From a virus, in the IMG/VR virus record IMGVR_UViG_3300043427_002472, positions 1 to 28,988 of that record: DNA of 28,988 nucleotides, one strand, 5' to 3'. The stretch's first letter is position 1. Every line of letters starts with the position of its first letter. Positions 5,187-10,701 of this stretch are shown piece after piece. The position numbers and the translations under genes are program-made. The notes below the pieces were generated by a model. It made no database searches. It had not been told where the DNA came from and saw only the letters and a program-made list of their open reading frames with translations.

Positions 5187-5335
5187 CAGTGGTGCAGAGT
5201 GATAAGGGCAGAGGCAAACTTGTCCTCATCCAGAGTCTCCAACTCATCTTCGGTCAGAGACAGCAGCAGAGAAACAATTTCAGCAAACGACATGGTGGGT
5301 TCTTTGAGTTCGGGGTAGAGAGTTTCAGTAATCAT
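5186..5335 (-). CDS. small acidic hypothetical protein (49 aa)
   Basis: A 49-residue protein: MITETLYPELKEPTMSFAEIV, then a Leu/Glu-rich helix (LLSLTEDELETLDEDKFASAL). Two starts are possible in the same frame: 5335, which overlaps the stop of the preceding gene, or the internal ATG at 5293, which has ACCC upstream but no clear SD. I favour 5335 because the overlap matches the operon style. Its stop overlaps the next ATG. The function is unknown. Confidence 0.6.
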   Translation of the reverse strand: MITETLYPELKEPTMSFAEIVSLLLSLTEDELETLDEDKFASALITLHH

Positions 5336-5447
5336 AATCACCTTTCAGGTATTCATCAAGGTTGAAATCTTTGCTGTCCTGCATCTCAGGAATGTCGAAG
5401 ATTTCACCCGGAGCATCTTGAATCTCAGACCAGAGTTCGTCAAACAT
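5325..5447 (-). CDS. small acidic hypothetical protein (40 aa)
   Basis: MFDELWSEIQDAPGEIFDIP opens a 40-residue, very acidic peptide ending DEYLKGDYDY. It is the first gene of the 5447-4732 operon, behind a family B-like promoter (CATACT, then TTTGTTGAG). Its last codons overlap the start of the next gene by 11 bases. A longer in-frame start would run through the promoter and the GTGCC repeat. Acidity suggests a DNA-mimic or protein-binding peptide, which is only inference. Confidence 0.65.
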   Translation of the reverse strand: MFDELWSEIQDAPGEIFDIPEMQDSKDFNLDEYLKGDYDY

Positions 5448-5460
5448 GGTGGGTTTCCCT

Positions 5461-5479
5461 CTCAACAAAGATAGTATGG
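5461..5479 (-). promoter_or_regulatory. family B-like promoter/leader
   Basis: Minus-strand CCATACTATCTTTGTTGAG. A similar element precedes the gene at 6809. The -10 box is CATACT or TACTAT. Confidence 0.5.
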
Positions 5480-5507
5480 CACGGGTTGGGGGGCATCTCA
5501 ACCCCCC

Positions 5508-5533
5508 GTGTGCCACCTTGTCAACCGGCACAC
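5508..5533 (-). repeat. GTGCC...GGCAC palindrome, copy 3
   Basis: GTGTGCCACC on the left and GGTTGACA/GGCACAC on the right. The TGA of the ligase-fold gene is in its loop (5521-5523). A G/C hairpin (GGGGGGTTG...CCCCCC on the minus strand, 5486-5507) follows before the next promoter. Confidence 0.65.
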
Positions 5534-6417
5534 TGGAACCGACCGTGGTTGAAGTTAGCATAGCTGAAGACCTCACGATTCACCAGTTTGAACATACCAA
5601 ACTCATTGGTCATCACGTAACCCTCAGCATCAATACGGTTTCCGTTGATGTATGCTGCAGGACCATCATTGCGGCAGAGATGCAGACAATCATCTTTGAT
5701 AGACTTAACCAGTGCCCACAGTCCAATCAGGTTAGGGTCACAATCAAAGTCGGTGGCAACGATGTCATCACCGGCACGAATGCAGGCGTTCAGTTGCTGT
5801 TTGATCTTTGCCGCTTCCTTTACAGAAACAAACTCTACAGCAAGTGCCATCACACGGGCAAACTTACAGATTTCCTCAACATCAGCGAACGATTCTTGAC
5901 CGTGCAGAATGTATGCTTCAGGTTGCACAAACTTGACGTGTTCGGTATCATTCCAAATGCTACGGTCAGGCATTGCCACAGCATCACGAAGGTCGCTCTC
6001 GGCATAATAGCAAGTGTGAGGAGCGATGATAATGTTCTGGGTTACAATGTCACCGAACTTATAGGTAATGGTGTTCGGAGTGTACTCATTCAATCCACCG
6101 AAACCAATGAAATCACCCTGATAGATTGTCTTCACACGGGGCAGATGATCGAAGCAGCAGTGCAGAATCTGCGCTACATTACCCTCATGGTTTGCATCAA
6201 TGTCCTCATGCGATTCATTGATCTTAATTTTAACTTTGTTGAAGACACTTTTGGTGCCAACGAAGAAGTTTCCGGTGGCAGGATTGGTACCCCAAACAAT
6301 AGCAGGCGCACCATCAATCTTGACACTGAGAGTGCCAGAATTCACGAACCAATCCAGAACGGAAAGGTCTCCCGTCAGGATGGTGTCTTCGGGGTGTTCG
6401 AGGTGGGTGTTTTTCAT
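5521..6417 (-). CDS. nucleotidyltransferase/ligase-fold phage protein (298 aa)
   Basis: The protein contains the hallmarks of the nucleic-acid ligase fold: VKIDG (32-36), with the candidate adenylated Lys33, then YQGDFIGFG near residue 100, AEGYVM (264-269) as motif IV and FKLVNR (276-281) as motif V. It resembles the phage family I recall as DUF6267, whose members share the LEHPEDTILTGDLSVLDW opening; the substrate is not known to me. Activity as an RNA or DNA ligase is inferred only from the motifs. The start at 6417 is 7 bases after TACAAT, so the message may be leaderless. Hairpin sequence at its 3' end supplies the final Cys-Ala-Gly and the stop. Confidence 0.65.
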   Translation of the reverse strand: MKNTHLEHPEDTILTGDLSVLDWFVNSGTLSVKIDGAPAIVWGTNPATGNFFVGTKSVFNKVKIKINESHEDIDANHEGNVAQILHCCFDHLPRVKTIYQGDFIGFGGLNEYTPNTITYKFGDIVTQNIIIAPHTCYYAESDLRDAVAMPDRSIWNDTEHVKFVQPEAYILHGQESFADVEEICKFARVMALAVEFVSVKEAAKIKQQLNACIRAGDDIVATDFDCDPNLIGLWALVKSIKDDCLHLCRNDGPAAYINGNRIDAEGYVMTNEFGMFKLVNREVFSYANFNHGRFQCAG

Positions 6418-6423
6418 ACTGCT

Positions 6424-6429
6424 ATTGTA
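6424..6429 (-). promoter_or_regulatory. -10 box for the ligase-fold gene
   Basis: TACAAT on the minus strand with AGCAGT between it and the ATG at 6417. Transcription starting 6-8 bases after the box would begin at or next to the start codon. Confidence 0.5.
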
Positions 6430-6485
6430 AGGGGTCTGCAGGGGGTCTGGGGGGAACCGTGTGCAGTTCCCCAAGTGTCACAGTG

Positions 6486-6809
6486 TCAGTTGAGACGCAT
6501 ACCACTGAAGAAAGGAATTGCACCTCCATTCGGTACACTCACAAACCAATTAAAGTTCTTTTGAAATACACGCTCACCATCAATCCCGTGCCCACACAGA
6601 ATAGCATTCAGGCGAGATTTGGTCGTTTTGGTTTGATGATTGCCATCGAACAATTGAATCCAGCACGAACCAATCTTGGCAATCAGGTTACCGTGCAGAA
6701 AGACTTCGGCAACCTGAGCAGCACCATCCCAGCAGACTTGCGTATTATCAGAGCACCAATTCTTGCCAGCGGCAATAGCATCGTTCATTTGGCGTTCGAT
6801 CTTACGCAT
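6486..6809 (-). CDS. conserved cyanophage hypothetical protein (107 aa)
   Basis: The start at 6809 gives MRKIERQMNDAIAAGKNWCSDNTQV. This is followed by a hairpin with VFLHGNLIAKIG, then TKTTKSRLNAIL (a Ser/Arg/Leu/Asn block) and QKNFNWFVS near the end. I recognise this as a widespread phage and bacterial small family of unknown function, often found beside similar single-gene units. The promoter is a family B-like element (CATACT, then CGTTTGTTGATGAG). The final residues are FFSGMRLN. Confidence 0.7.
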   Translation of the reverse strand: MRKIERQMNDAIAAGKNWCSDNTQVCWDGAAQVAEVFLHGNLIAKIGSCWIQLFDGNHQTKTTKSRLNAILCGHGIDGERVFQKNFNWFVSVPNGGAIPFFSGMRLN

Positions 6810-6818
6810 CGGAGAAAC

Positions 6819-6840
6819 CTCATCAACAAACGTAGTATGG
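6819..6840 (-). promoter_or_regulatory. family B-like promoter/leader
   Basis: Minus-strand CATACTACGTTTGTTGATGA, close to the element at 5461-5479, upstream of the ATG at 6809. Confidence 0.5.
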
Positions 6841-6870
6841 CACGGCAGGGGCACCAGCGCAACCGGTAGG

Positions 6871-6892
6871 GTGCCAGTTCACGAAGTGGCAC
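6871..6892 (-). repeat. GTGCC...GGCAC palindrome, copy 4
   Basis: Arms GTGCCAGTT and AAGTGGCAC with a CACG loop. This copy is not attached to a stop codon. It lies in the 203-base gap between the candidate small RNA and the gene at 6809. The gap also holds a CCTATAATAGG palindrome (6914-6924) but no convincing gene. Confidence 0.6.
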
Positions 6893-7012
6893 AGGACCCC
6901 TTCCGCTGCCGCCTGGCTGCCCTATAATAGGTTCACAAGGGAGAGAGGGGCGGGGTAGCCCTGATGACGCAAACGGTCGCCACCGGGGCAGCTTTGAAAT
7001 AGTAGGTAAGAT

Positions 7013-7046
7013 ATAAAAAAAAGGAAAGGGCACCACCCCTTTCCTT
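7013..7046 (-). terminator. strong intrinsic terminator
   Basis: On the minus strand AAGGAAAGGG pairs with CCCTTTCCTT across a short loop (7021-7046), followed by a run of eight T (7013-7020). This is a textbook factor-independent terminator. Confidence 0.85.
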
Positions 7047-7127
7047 ATAACCTCTACCACCCATTCGATTGGTATAATTAGCACCACAGGAGTAACTTTC
7101 AATGAAGAGAGAGGCAAACTCATTCCT
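7013..7127 (-). ncRNA. candidate small RNA (about 115 nt)
   Basis: A consensus promoter (7134-7163) faces into this interval and a strong intrinsic terminator closes it. The predicted transcript starts with an AGAGAGG/CCTCTCT hairpin (about 7104-7128) and ends with the terminator stem. A reading frame starting near 7123 would read through the terminator, so protein coding is unlikely. It resembles neither a tRNA nor a family I know. It may be a phage regulatory RNA, or simply an attenuated leader of the gene at 6809. Confidence 0.55.
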
Positions 7128-7133
7128 CTCTGT

Positions 7134-7163
7134 ATTATATCACACCTCAGAAGTTACTGTCAA
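7134..7163 (-). promoter_or_regulatory. consensus sigma70 promoter for the candidate small RNA
   Basis: TTGACA (7158-7163, inside the last codons of the ArdA-like gene), 18 bases, then TATAAT (7134-7139). Both boxes match consensus exactly. Confidence 0.8.
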
Positions 7164-7563
7164 ACACGTAACCATCCACGAAATCAAAATCATAATAGAG
7201 ACTCTGCTCCCAAGTTGCCTCCCAATCAACGACAAGGAAGGAAGGAACATCACCGTAGACATCGTTATAATATTCTTCGGCAAAGTCAGCACCCGAATCA
7301 TAATGCCCACGGTAGGCGTCACGTACACTTTCAACGCAAGCGATGCCGTGATAACCTACGAATGCATCCACTACATCATAACCCAGGTCCTCACCTTGAG
7401 TCACGTACTCTTCATAGAATGCAACGAAATCTTCCTCGTTGTTGTTGTCGATGAACTCCAGGATATCATCGATGTAATAGTTGTCTTCCAGCAATTCATC
7501 GATCTTCTCAACAGTTTGAGCAGCGAAGATTTCTTTGTAGTTGGCGGTCAAGGTAACGCTCAT
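7147..7563 (-). CDS. ardA: ArdA-like antirestriction protein (138 aa)
   Basis: The start at 7563 gives MSVTLTANYKEIF. The C-terminal half matches the ArdA pattern: DAYRGHYDSGADFAEE (82-97), VDWEATWEQSL (112-122) and DGYVF (130-134), equivalent to the family's YxGxYxSxEDFA, DWExxA and GYVF blocks. ArdA proteins are acidic DNA mimics that occupy the DNA-binding site of type I restriction enzymes. This one has many Asp/Glu and very few Lys/Arg, as expected. The N-terminal part is shorter than in plasmid ArdA (about 165 residues). It has its own family B promoter and probably protects incoming phage DNA. Assignment is by motif only. Confidence 0.68.
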   Translation of the reverse strand: MSVTLTANYKEIFAAQTVEKIDELLEDNYYIDDILEFIDNNNEEDFVAFYEEYVTQGEDLGYDVVDAFVGYHGIACVESVRDAYRGHYDSGADFAEEYYNDVYGDVPSFLVVDWEATWEQSLYYDFDFVDGYVFDSNF

Positions 7564-7573
7564 CGGTGGTTTT

Positions 7574-7598
7574 CTCAGGAACGAATGTAATATAACAG
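7574..7598 (-). promoter_or_regulatory. family B promoter/leader
   Basis: Minus-strand TGTTATATTACATTCGTTCC then TGAG. The same element is found before the genes at 7822, 8274 and 8808. Confidence 0.6.
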
Positions 7599-7625
7599 GG
7601 TTGGGGGTCTCTTGCAACCCCCTGT

Positions 7626-7647
7626 GTGCCAGTTCCTCAACCGGCAC
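7626..7647 (-). repeat. GTGCC...GGCAC palindrome, copy 5
   Basis: Arms of nine bases, transcript sense GTGCCGGTT and AACTGGCAC, loop GAGG; one G-U pair on the minus-strand RNA. The TGA of the gene at 7637 is formed by the arm/loop junction. A second stem (GGGGGTTGC...ACCCCC, 7601-7623) follows before the promoter. Confidence 0.75.
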
Positions 7648-7822
7648 AAGTCAGCAGTTCAGGAGCACATTCCTTCACTTCCCCCAGGAAATGTTCATCA
7701 CTAAAATCTGCAAGATTTGCATCCATCAGAACGAATACCAATTCCTCTAGATCTTTACGATCCAGATTATCAATCGTGTGATTGATGTAAGCATCTTGGA
7801 GTTCTTCGCGGTTAAAAGTCAT
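7637..7822 (-). CDS. conserved small cyanophage protein (61 aa), paralogue of 4732-4935
   Basis: MTFNREELQDAYINHTIDNLDRKDLEELVFVLMDANLADFSDEHFLGEV describes three acidic helices; the end is ECAPELLTCAG. It aligns by eye with the 67-residue protein at 4732-4935 (LE(E/Q)(L/F)VF, then EI/VKE-type helix, PELL/PDLL). The last three residues are encoded by the GTGCC repeat. Single-gene unit, family B promoter, function unknown. Confidence 0.7.
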   Translation of the reverse strand: MTFNREELQDAYINHTIDNLDRKDLEELVFVLMDANLADFSDEHFLGEVKECAPELLTCAG

Positions 7823-7828
7823 GAGTGT

Positions 7829-7854
7829 CTCAGGAACGAATGTAATTTAACAGG
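7829..7854 (-). promoter_or_regulatory. family B promoter/leader
   Basis: Minus-strand TGTTAAATTACATTCGTTCC then TGAG, nine bases before the ATG at 7822. Confidence 0.6.
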
Positions 7855-7880
7855 ATCTGGGGCGGTTGTCTAGGGGGTAT

Positions 7881-7902
7881 GTGCCAGTTTCAGAATTGGC
7901 AC
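7881..7902 (-). repeat. GTGCC...GGCAC palindrome, copy 6
   Basis: Plus-strand arms GTGCCAGTT and AATTGGCAC, loop TCAG. It is one base beyond the stop of the gene at 7904. Confidence 0.75.
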
Positions 7903-7903
7903 A

Positions 7904-8038
7904 TTACACAAACTCGGCAATGTAATAATCTAGAGGCAGCTCCAATTCTGCCGCCTTACGTTCCCATTCTGCCCATTCTTCAGGTTCGGCATCATTAATA
8001 AAATCTTCGAAAGTGTAATCAAAAGCAGGTCCACACAT
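7904..8038 (-). CDS. small acidic hypothetical protein (44 aa)
   Basis: MCGPAFDYTFEDFINDAEPEE opens a 44-residue acidic peptide rich in Trp, Glu and Tyr, ending YYIAEFV. Its start is two bases after the stop of the 77-residue gene (TGATTATG), so it is co-transcribed and probably coupled. It has no recognised motif. Confidence 0.65.
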   Translation of the reverse strand: MCGPAFDYTFEDFINDAEPEEWAEWERKAAELELPLDYYIAEFV

Positions 8039-8040
8039 AA

Positions 8041-8274
8041 TCAAACAATCTCCGCAGTAACAGGGTTTTGAGCATCAGCAAGCAGAAGTTTATGAATACG
8101 ATCTGCTTCCTCTAAAACATCATCATCCAAACGATCCCACTCCACCCAATCATAAGCAGAATAGGTCGTTTCGTATGAACCATCGGACAGAAGCGGAGCA
8201 TACATCAGGACCCGGTTATTGTCAGGGTCCAGAGTGTACGTGCAACCGTTGATTTGAGAGATGGCAAAAACCAT
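8041..8274 (-). CDS. hypothetical protein (77 aa)
   Basis: The start at 8274 gives MVFAISQINGCTYTLDPDNNRVLMY, a beta-rich half, followed by an acidic helical half (YDWVEWDRLDDDVLEEADRIHKLLL). No catalytic residues stand out. The gene is first in a two-gene unit with a family B promoter. The function is unknown, though similar domains recur in cyanophage small proteins. Confidence 0.65.
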   Translation of the reverse strand: MVFAISQINGCTYTLDPDNNRVLMYAPLLSDGSYETTYSAYDWVEWDRLDDDVLEEADRIHKLLLADAQNPVTAEIV

Positions 8275-8281
8275 TGAATTC

Positions 8282-8306
8282 CTCAGCAACAAATGTAATG
8301 TAACAG
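8282..8306 (-). promoter_or_regulatory. family B promoter/leader
   Basis: Minus-strand TGTTACATTACATTTGTTGC then TGAG, upstream of the ATG at 8274. A GGGCGG/CCGCCC stem (about 8304-8330) separates it from the repeat at 8334. Confidence 0.6.
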
Positions 8307-8333
8307 GGGGCGGCGCATTCTGCAACCGCCCTT

Positions 8334-8355
8334 GTGCCAGTTCCTAGACTGTCAC
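8334..8355 (-). repeat. GTGCC...GGCAC palindrome, copy 7
   Basis: Plus-strand GTGCCAGTT and GACTGTCAC with loop CCTA. The TAG stop of the gene at 8344 is in the loop. Confidence 0.7.
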
Positions 8356-8520
8356 AGTATCACCAATCACAGAAACTTCCACGCTTTTAAGATTCAAACC
8401 AACCAATTGATTGTTAACACGTTGGCAAATAACTTCGGTAGGATTCTTCAACTTAGAGCGTTCATACCAGATAGTACAACAACCGTCGTTCGTTGTAACC
8501 TTAACACGAATGTCCTTCAT
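8344..8520 (-). CDS. small hypothetical protein (58 aa)
   Basis: MKDIRVKVTTNDGCCTIWYE begins a 58-residue, mostly beta protein with a vicinal Cys pair (14-15) and an end that reads EVSVIGDTVTV. The last codons and the stop come from the GTGCC repeat. It has no metal motif beyond the Cys pair. It is a single-gene unit with unknown function. Confidence 0.65.
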   Translation of the reverse strand: MKDIRVKVTTNDGCCTIWYERSKLKNPTEVICQRVNNQLVGLNLKSVEVSVIGDTVTV

Positions 8521-8559
8521 TGAGTGTTTTTGTTTGGTATGTAATTAAGATATCAGGTC

Positions 8560-8808
8560 TCAGCGGCGTTTGGTAGTTTTCTGTGCCACTTTCACAACCG
8601 GCACATCGGTATTCAATTGTGCCTGCAGTTTCTCCACAATATTGTCAACGAACTGCAGAACGGTTTGAATCACCTTACGAGTCCTTTCTGCCCCGTTGTT
8701 CTCATTGAACGAACGCACAGCAAATTGTACAATTCCCACAACAATTGCGGCGATGGTAGCAACATTTAAAACCAGAGTTTGATAGAATTTAGCGGCAAAG
8801 AGTTTCAT
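8560..8808 (-). CDS. small membrane-anchored protein (82 aa)
   Basis: The start at 8808 gives MKLFAAKFYQTLVLNVATIAAIVVGIVQF, a single membrane segment (about 10-32) with a basic cytoplasmic tail that includes a helix (RKVIQTVLQFVDNIVEKL). Near the C-terminus the GTGCC repeat is translated as VPVVKVAQ before KTTKRR. Similar one-helix proteins are common in cyanophages; the role is unknown. The start is preferred because the upstream in-frame codon lies on the promoter leader. Confidence 0.65.
   Translation of the reverse strand: MKLFAAKFYQTLVLNVATIAAIVVGIVQFAVRSFNENNGAERTRKVIQTVLQFVDNIVEKLQAQLNTDVPVVKVAQKTTKRR
8583..8604 (-). repeat. GTGCC...GGCAC palindrome, copy 8 (translated)
   Basis: GTGCCACTT and AACCGGCAC around TCAC, entirely inside the coding sequence of the 82-residue membrane protein. 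Confidence 0.7.
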
Positions 8809-8844
8809 AATATTTGGGGTGGGAGGAGAAAATGTAGAGAATTC

Positions 8845-8868
8845 CTCAACCACGAATGTAATCTAACA
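8845..8868 (-). promoter_or_regulatory. family B promoter/leader
   Basis: Minus-strand TGTTAGATTACATTCGTGG then TTGAG, 37 bases before the ATG at 8808. The promoter begins directly on the T run of the terminator at 8870. Confidence 0.55.
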
Positions 8869-8869
8869 C

Positions 8870-8893
8870 AAAAAACCCCCTGATCAAGGGGGT
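8870..8893 (-). terminator. intrinsic terminator
   Basis: ACCCCC/GGGGGT stem around TTGATCA followed on the minus strand by six T. It ends the unit of the gene at 8919. Confidence 0.8.
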
Positions 8894-8895
8894 CT

Positions 8896-8917
8896 GTGCC
8901 AGTTCTTAAAGTGTCAC
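8896..8917 (-). repeat. GTGCC...GGCAC palindrome, copy 9
   Basis: GTGCCAGTT and AAGTGTCAC with loop CTTA, two bases from the stop of the gene at 8919 and directly before a true intrinsic terminator. Confidence 0.7.
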
Positions 8918-8918
8918 A

Positions 8919-9071
8919 TTACGTATAGGGTTCGAATTCTTTGATGCTACTATAGACATCTTCGTCACCTTCGAGTTCTAGTAACTCTTTCCAATCCATA
9001 TTCTCTAGATCTAGATCATCATAACACATGATGTCTAGCGTAACACGTACTAGGCGTTTTTGTGCAATCAT
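8919..9071 (-). CDS. small acidic hypothetical protein (50 aa)
   Basis: MIAQKRLVRVTLDIMCYDDL, then MDWKELLELEGDEDVYSSIKEFE. The 50-residue protein has a beta strand and an acidic helix; from memory it resembles a recurrent cyanophage family with a VRVT(L/I)D start. It is preceded by GATATAATC and three CACATCA-type direct repeats in the leader (about 9074-9098). Function unknown. Confidence 0.65.
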   Translation of the reverse strand: MIAQKRLVRVTLDIMCYDDLDLENMDWKELLELEGDEDVYSSIKEFEPYT

Positions 9072-9073
9072 GA

Positions 9074-9109
9074 TACGTAATGTGTGATGTGTGATGTGTC
9101 TAGATTATA
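9074..9109 (-). promoter_or_regulatory. -10 box and short direct repeats in the leader
   Basis: TATAAT on the minus strand (9104-9109) directly follows the stop of the 49-residue repeat protein. Between it and the next ATG the leader repeats CACATCA and CACATTA. Confidence 0.55.
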
Positions 9110-9259
9110 TCATGCATAATGTCGATATGCAAGCGCTTCGAGATCATATGCATCTCGTGCGTAGTCCTCGTCGAGATCTAGTGCATCTTGTGCATAATAC
9201 TCGTCGAGATCTGCATAATCATTGGTGTATGTATAGTCGAGATCGTAGTCGTCGTACAT
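9110..9259 (-). CDS. Asp/Tyr-rich repeat protein (49 aa)
   Basis: The 49-residue protein is built from the repeat (Y/D)-A-x-D-L-D-E-x-Y-A, as in YADLDEYYAQDALDLDEDYARDAYDLEALAY, giving an extremely acidic and tyrosine-rich helix or calcium-binding-like array. The LDE units are encoded by CTCGACGAG, which is also repeated outside the gene. It has a TATACT -10 box upstream (about 9289-9294). The function is unknown. It may be a recently formed gene grown out of the repeats, and expression is unproven. Confidence 0.5.
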   Translation of the reverse strand: MYDDYDLDYTYTNDYADLDEYYAQDALDLDEDYARDAYDLEALAYRHYA

Positions 9260-9420
9260 AAGCTCGTCGAGATTGTATGAACGTTGTTAGTATAGCACAA
9301 AGCTCGACGAGATGCAAGTATGATGTCTCGTCGAGATTATGATAGTATATATGCATTCTCGACTAGATTTTATGTAGTATTGTGTATTTCTCGTCTAGGT
9401 TTGCTGATATTCTAGACTAG
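9167..9420. repeat. array of CTCGWCGAG palindromes
   Basis: Nine-base palindromes: CTCGTCGAG at 9167, 9200, 9263 and 9327, CTCGACGAG at 9303, and decayed forms CTCGACTAG (9358), CTCGTCTAG (9390) and CTAGACTAG (9412). Most are followed by AT. Spacings are 33, 63, 40, 24, 31, 32 and 22. The left copies code for Leu-Asp-Glu in the small gene and the right copies are non-coding. Confidence 0.75.
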
Positions 9421-9774
9421 ATTCTAAGGATTGTCAAGCCCTGAGGCGGTCTTATGTGGGTCTCGGCACATTTTCGCGGGGTGGGGGTTGACAAATTCGA
9501 AGTCTTATGGTACGCTCGCTTTACTCACAAGAACTCAGAGCATTTATCAATAATATCTCACAATAACTTAGAAGAATCAATATTTATAAGTATTCCACAG
9601 ATTTATACACTTCTCCACACCTTTTTCCACAGAATGTTATAGAACACTAACATACATTCTTTTAAACATTACAGAACGTAAACTCAATATTAAACAAATA
9701 ATCAATTCTCCTACACTATGCAATATATCAATTATACCATACTATATAATCAATAACAATACCATACAATACAC
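9421..9774. other. AT-rich spacer upstream of the homing endonuclease
   Basis: No gene is convincing here. The left part has a plus-strand TTGACA (9489-9494) without a good -10 box at 17 bases. The rest is very AT-rich with many TATA-like and CCACA-containing stretches and ends ACTATATAATCAATAAC, which may carry the endonuclease promoter. Divergent transcription starts here, so this is the switch point between strands. Confidence 0.5.
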
Positions 9775-10527
9775 ATGTCAAGAGGCATCATTTACCTCAT
9801 CATTAACAAACAAAACGGGCACAAGTTCATCGGAAACACCACACTTCCAATGAACAAAGAATGGGTGAATCACATTAATCACTCCAAGAGAATGTCCTCC
9901 GAACCAGTACACAAGGCATTCCGTCAGTATGGTGTACACAACTTCATGATAAAAGAATTAGATGAATGTGATACCTCAGAATTCAATGATAAAACAAACT
10001 ACTGGATTGAACAATACAAACCAGAATACAATCCCATCATTACTTCTCCTACTCCTATCATTGAACAGGTAAAAGAGATTAAAACTCCTCCCCCTCAAAA
10101 GGTAAAAAGAACACAACAGGCACCTCCACATCTTCAACCATGGAATGAACATACCCGTGGAGATGGTAAACACTTTGGTCTTAAGATACGTGGTAAGAAT
10201 CTTGAAACCGGTGTATGTACAGACTATGAATCAGCAAGAGTAGCGGCAGAACAGGTTACTGGCAATCCGAGAAACAATTCCAACATTCTACTTGCCGCCA
10301 GAACTGGTCGCAAGGCATATGGGCACAGATGGCAGATATTAGAAGATAAGAAGAAAAAGAAGGCGGTGTTTGGTGTAAGTAAAAGAACCGAACAAATTGA
10401 GGTTCGATGTGAAAGTATGTCAGCTGCTGTGCGTCAATTTGAGAGTACCGATAAGCAGGGTATTCTCAAGAGCTTACGCAATCCCGGACGTTACAGTTGG
10501 AAGGGTTATTATTGGTTTTATGCCTAG
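9775..10527 (+). CDS. GIY-YIG homing endonuclease with NUMOD-type C-terminus (250 aa)
   Basis: The N-terminal domain reads GIIY (4-7) and KFIG (17-20), the two halves of the GIY-YIG motif, and has a late acidic site (WIEQYKP, Glu79). The second Tyr is Phe, and the usual Arg after YIG (RWxxH) appears as KEWVNH, so catalysis may be altered. A basic, Pro-rich linker (90-130) leads to a DNA-binding half with two YGHRWQI/YYWFY-type repeats (NUMOD-like), with a Lys-rich patch between. Free-standing GIY-YIG genes in T4-like phages cut unoccupied alleles and spread by repair. It is one of two plus-strand genes, opposite to its neighbours, which fits a mobile gene. Confidence 0.82.
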   Translation: MSRGIIYLIINKQNGHKFIGNTTLPMNKEWVNHINHSKRMSSEPVHKAFRQYGVHNFMIKELDECDTSEFNDKTNYWIEQYKPEYNPIITSPTPIIEQVKEIKTPPPQKVKRTQQAPPHLQPWNEHTRGDGKHFGLKIRGKNLETGVCTDYESARVAAEQVTGNPRNNSNILLAARTGRKAYGHRWQILEDKKKKKAVFGVSKRTEQIEVRCESMSAAVRQFESTDKQGILKSLRNPGRYSWKGYYWFYA

Positions 10528-10548
10528 AGTCTCGGTCCCAGTCTCGGA

Positions 10549-10701
10549 TTAAAATACTGGCAGAACTTCGACTTCCTTACAACCCTGTGATTCAATTACA
10601 GTCTTCCAGAAGAATGCACTCTCCACATCTAAAAAGACAACTGACTGTTTACTGTACTTTCCTTTCTTCTTTGGTTTCTGATAGGTTACACTGTATTTCA
10701 T
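10549..10701 (-). CDS. conserved small cyanophage protein (50 aa)
   Basis: The start at 10701 gives MKYSVTYQKPKKKGKYSKQS, then VVFLDVESAFFWKTVIESQG and KEVEVLPVF. It is a beta-alpha-beta type small protein I recognise as widespread in cyanophages, function unknown. Its first 53 bases overlap the end of the membrane-protein gene at 10649. It is the last gene of the operon that starts at 12355, and it converges with the plus-strand endonuclease. Confidence 0.8.
   Translation of the reverse strand: MKYSVTYQKPKKKGKYSKQSVVFLDVESAFFWKTVIESQGCKEVEVLPVF

Noticed and set aside
4732-5447. A single longer gene replacing the four small genes 4732-5447
   Set aside because: The frames differ and each joins the next by a four-base or one-base overlap with its own start, the usual style of this genome.
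5446-6564. 372-codon open frame on the plus strand
   Set aside because: It is antisense to the ligase-fold gene over its length and crosses the GTGCC repeat, promoter and terminator-like stems. The protein lacks any recognisable domain, and the minus-strand gene shows clear motifs.
6964-7002. 12-codon plus-strand frame after a TATAAT-like box at 6914-6924
   Set aside because: Too short to support, no good -35 box, and the TATAAT is part of a symmetric CCTATAATAGG that also reads on the minus strand.
6785-7123. 112-codon minus-strand frame over the candidate small RNA
   Set aside because: It reads through a strong terminator with eight T and through the boundary palindrome, and its composition (Pro/Arg-rich) is unlike the neighbours.
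9167-9420. CRISPR array interpretation of the CTCGWCGAG repeats
   Set aside because: Repeats are only nine bases, spacing varies from 22 to 63, several copies are in a coding frame, and there are no cas genes.
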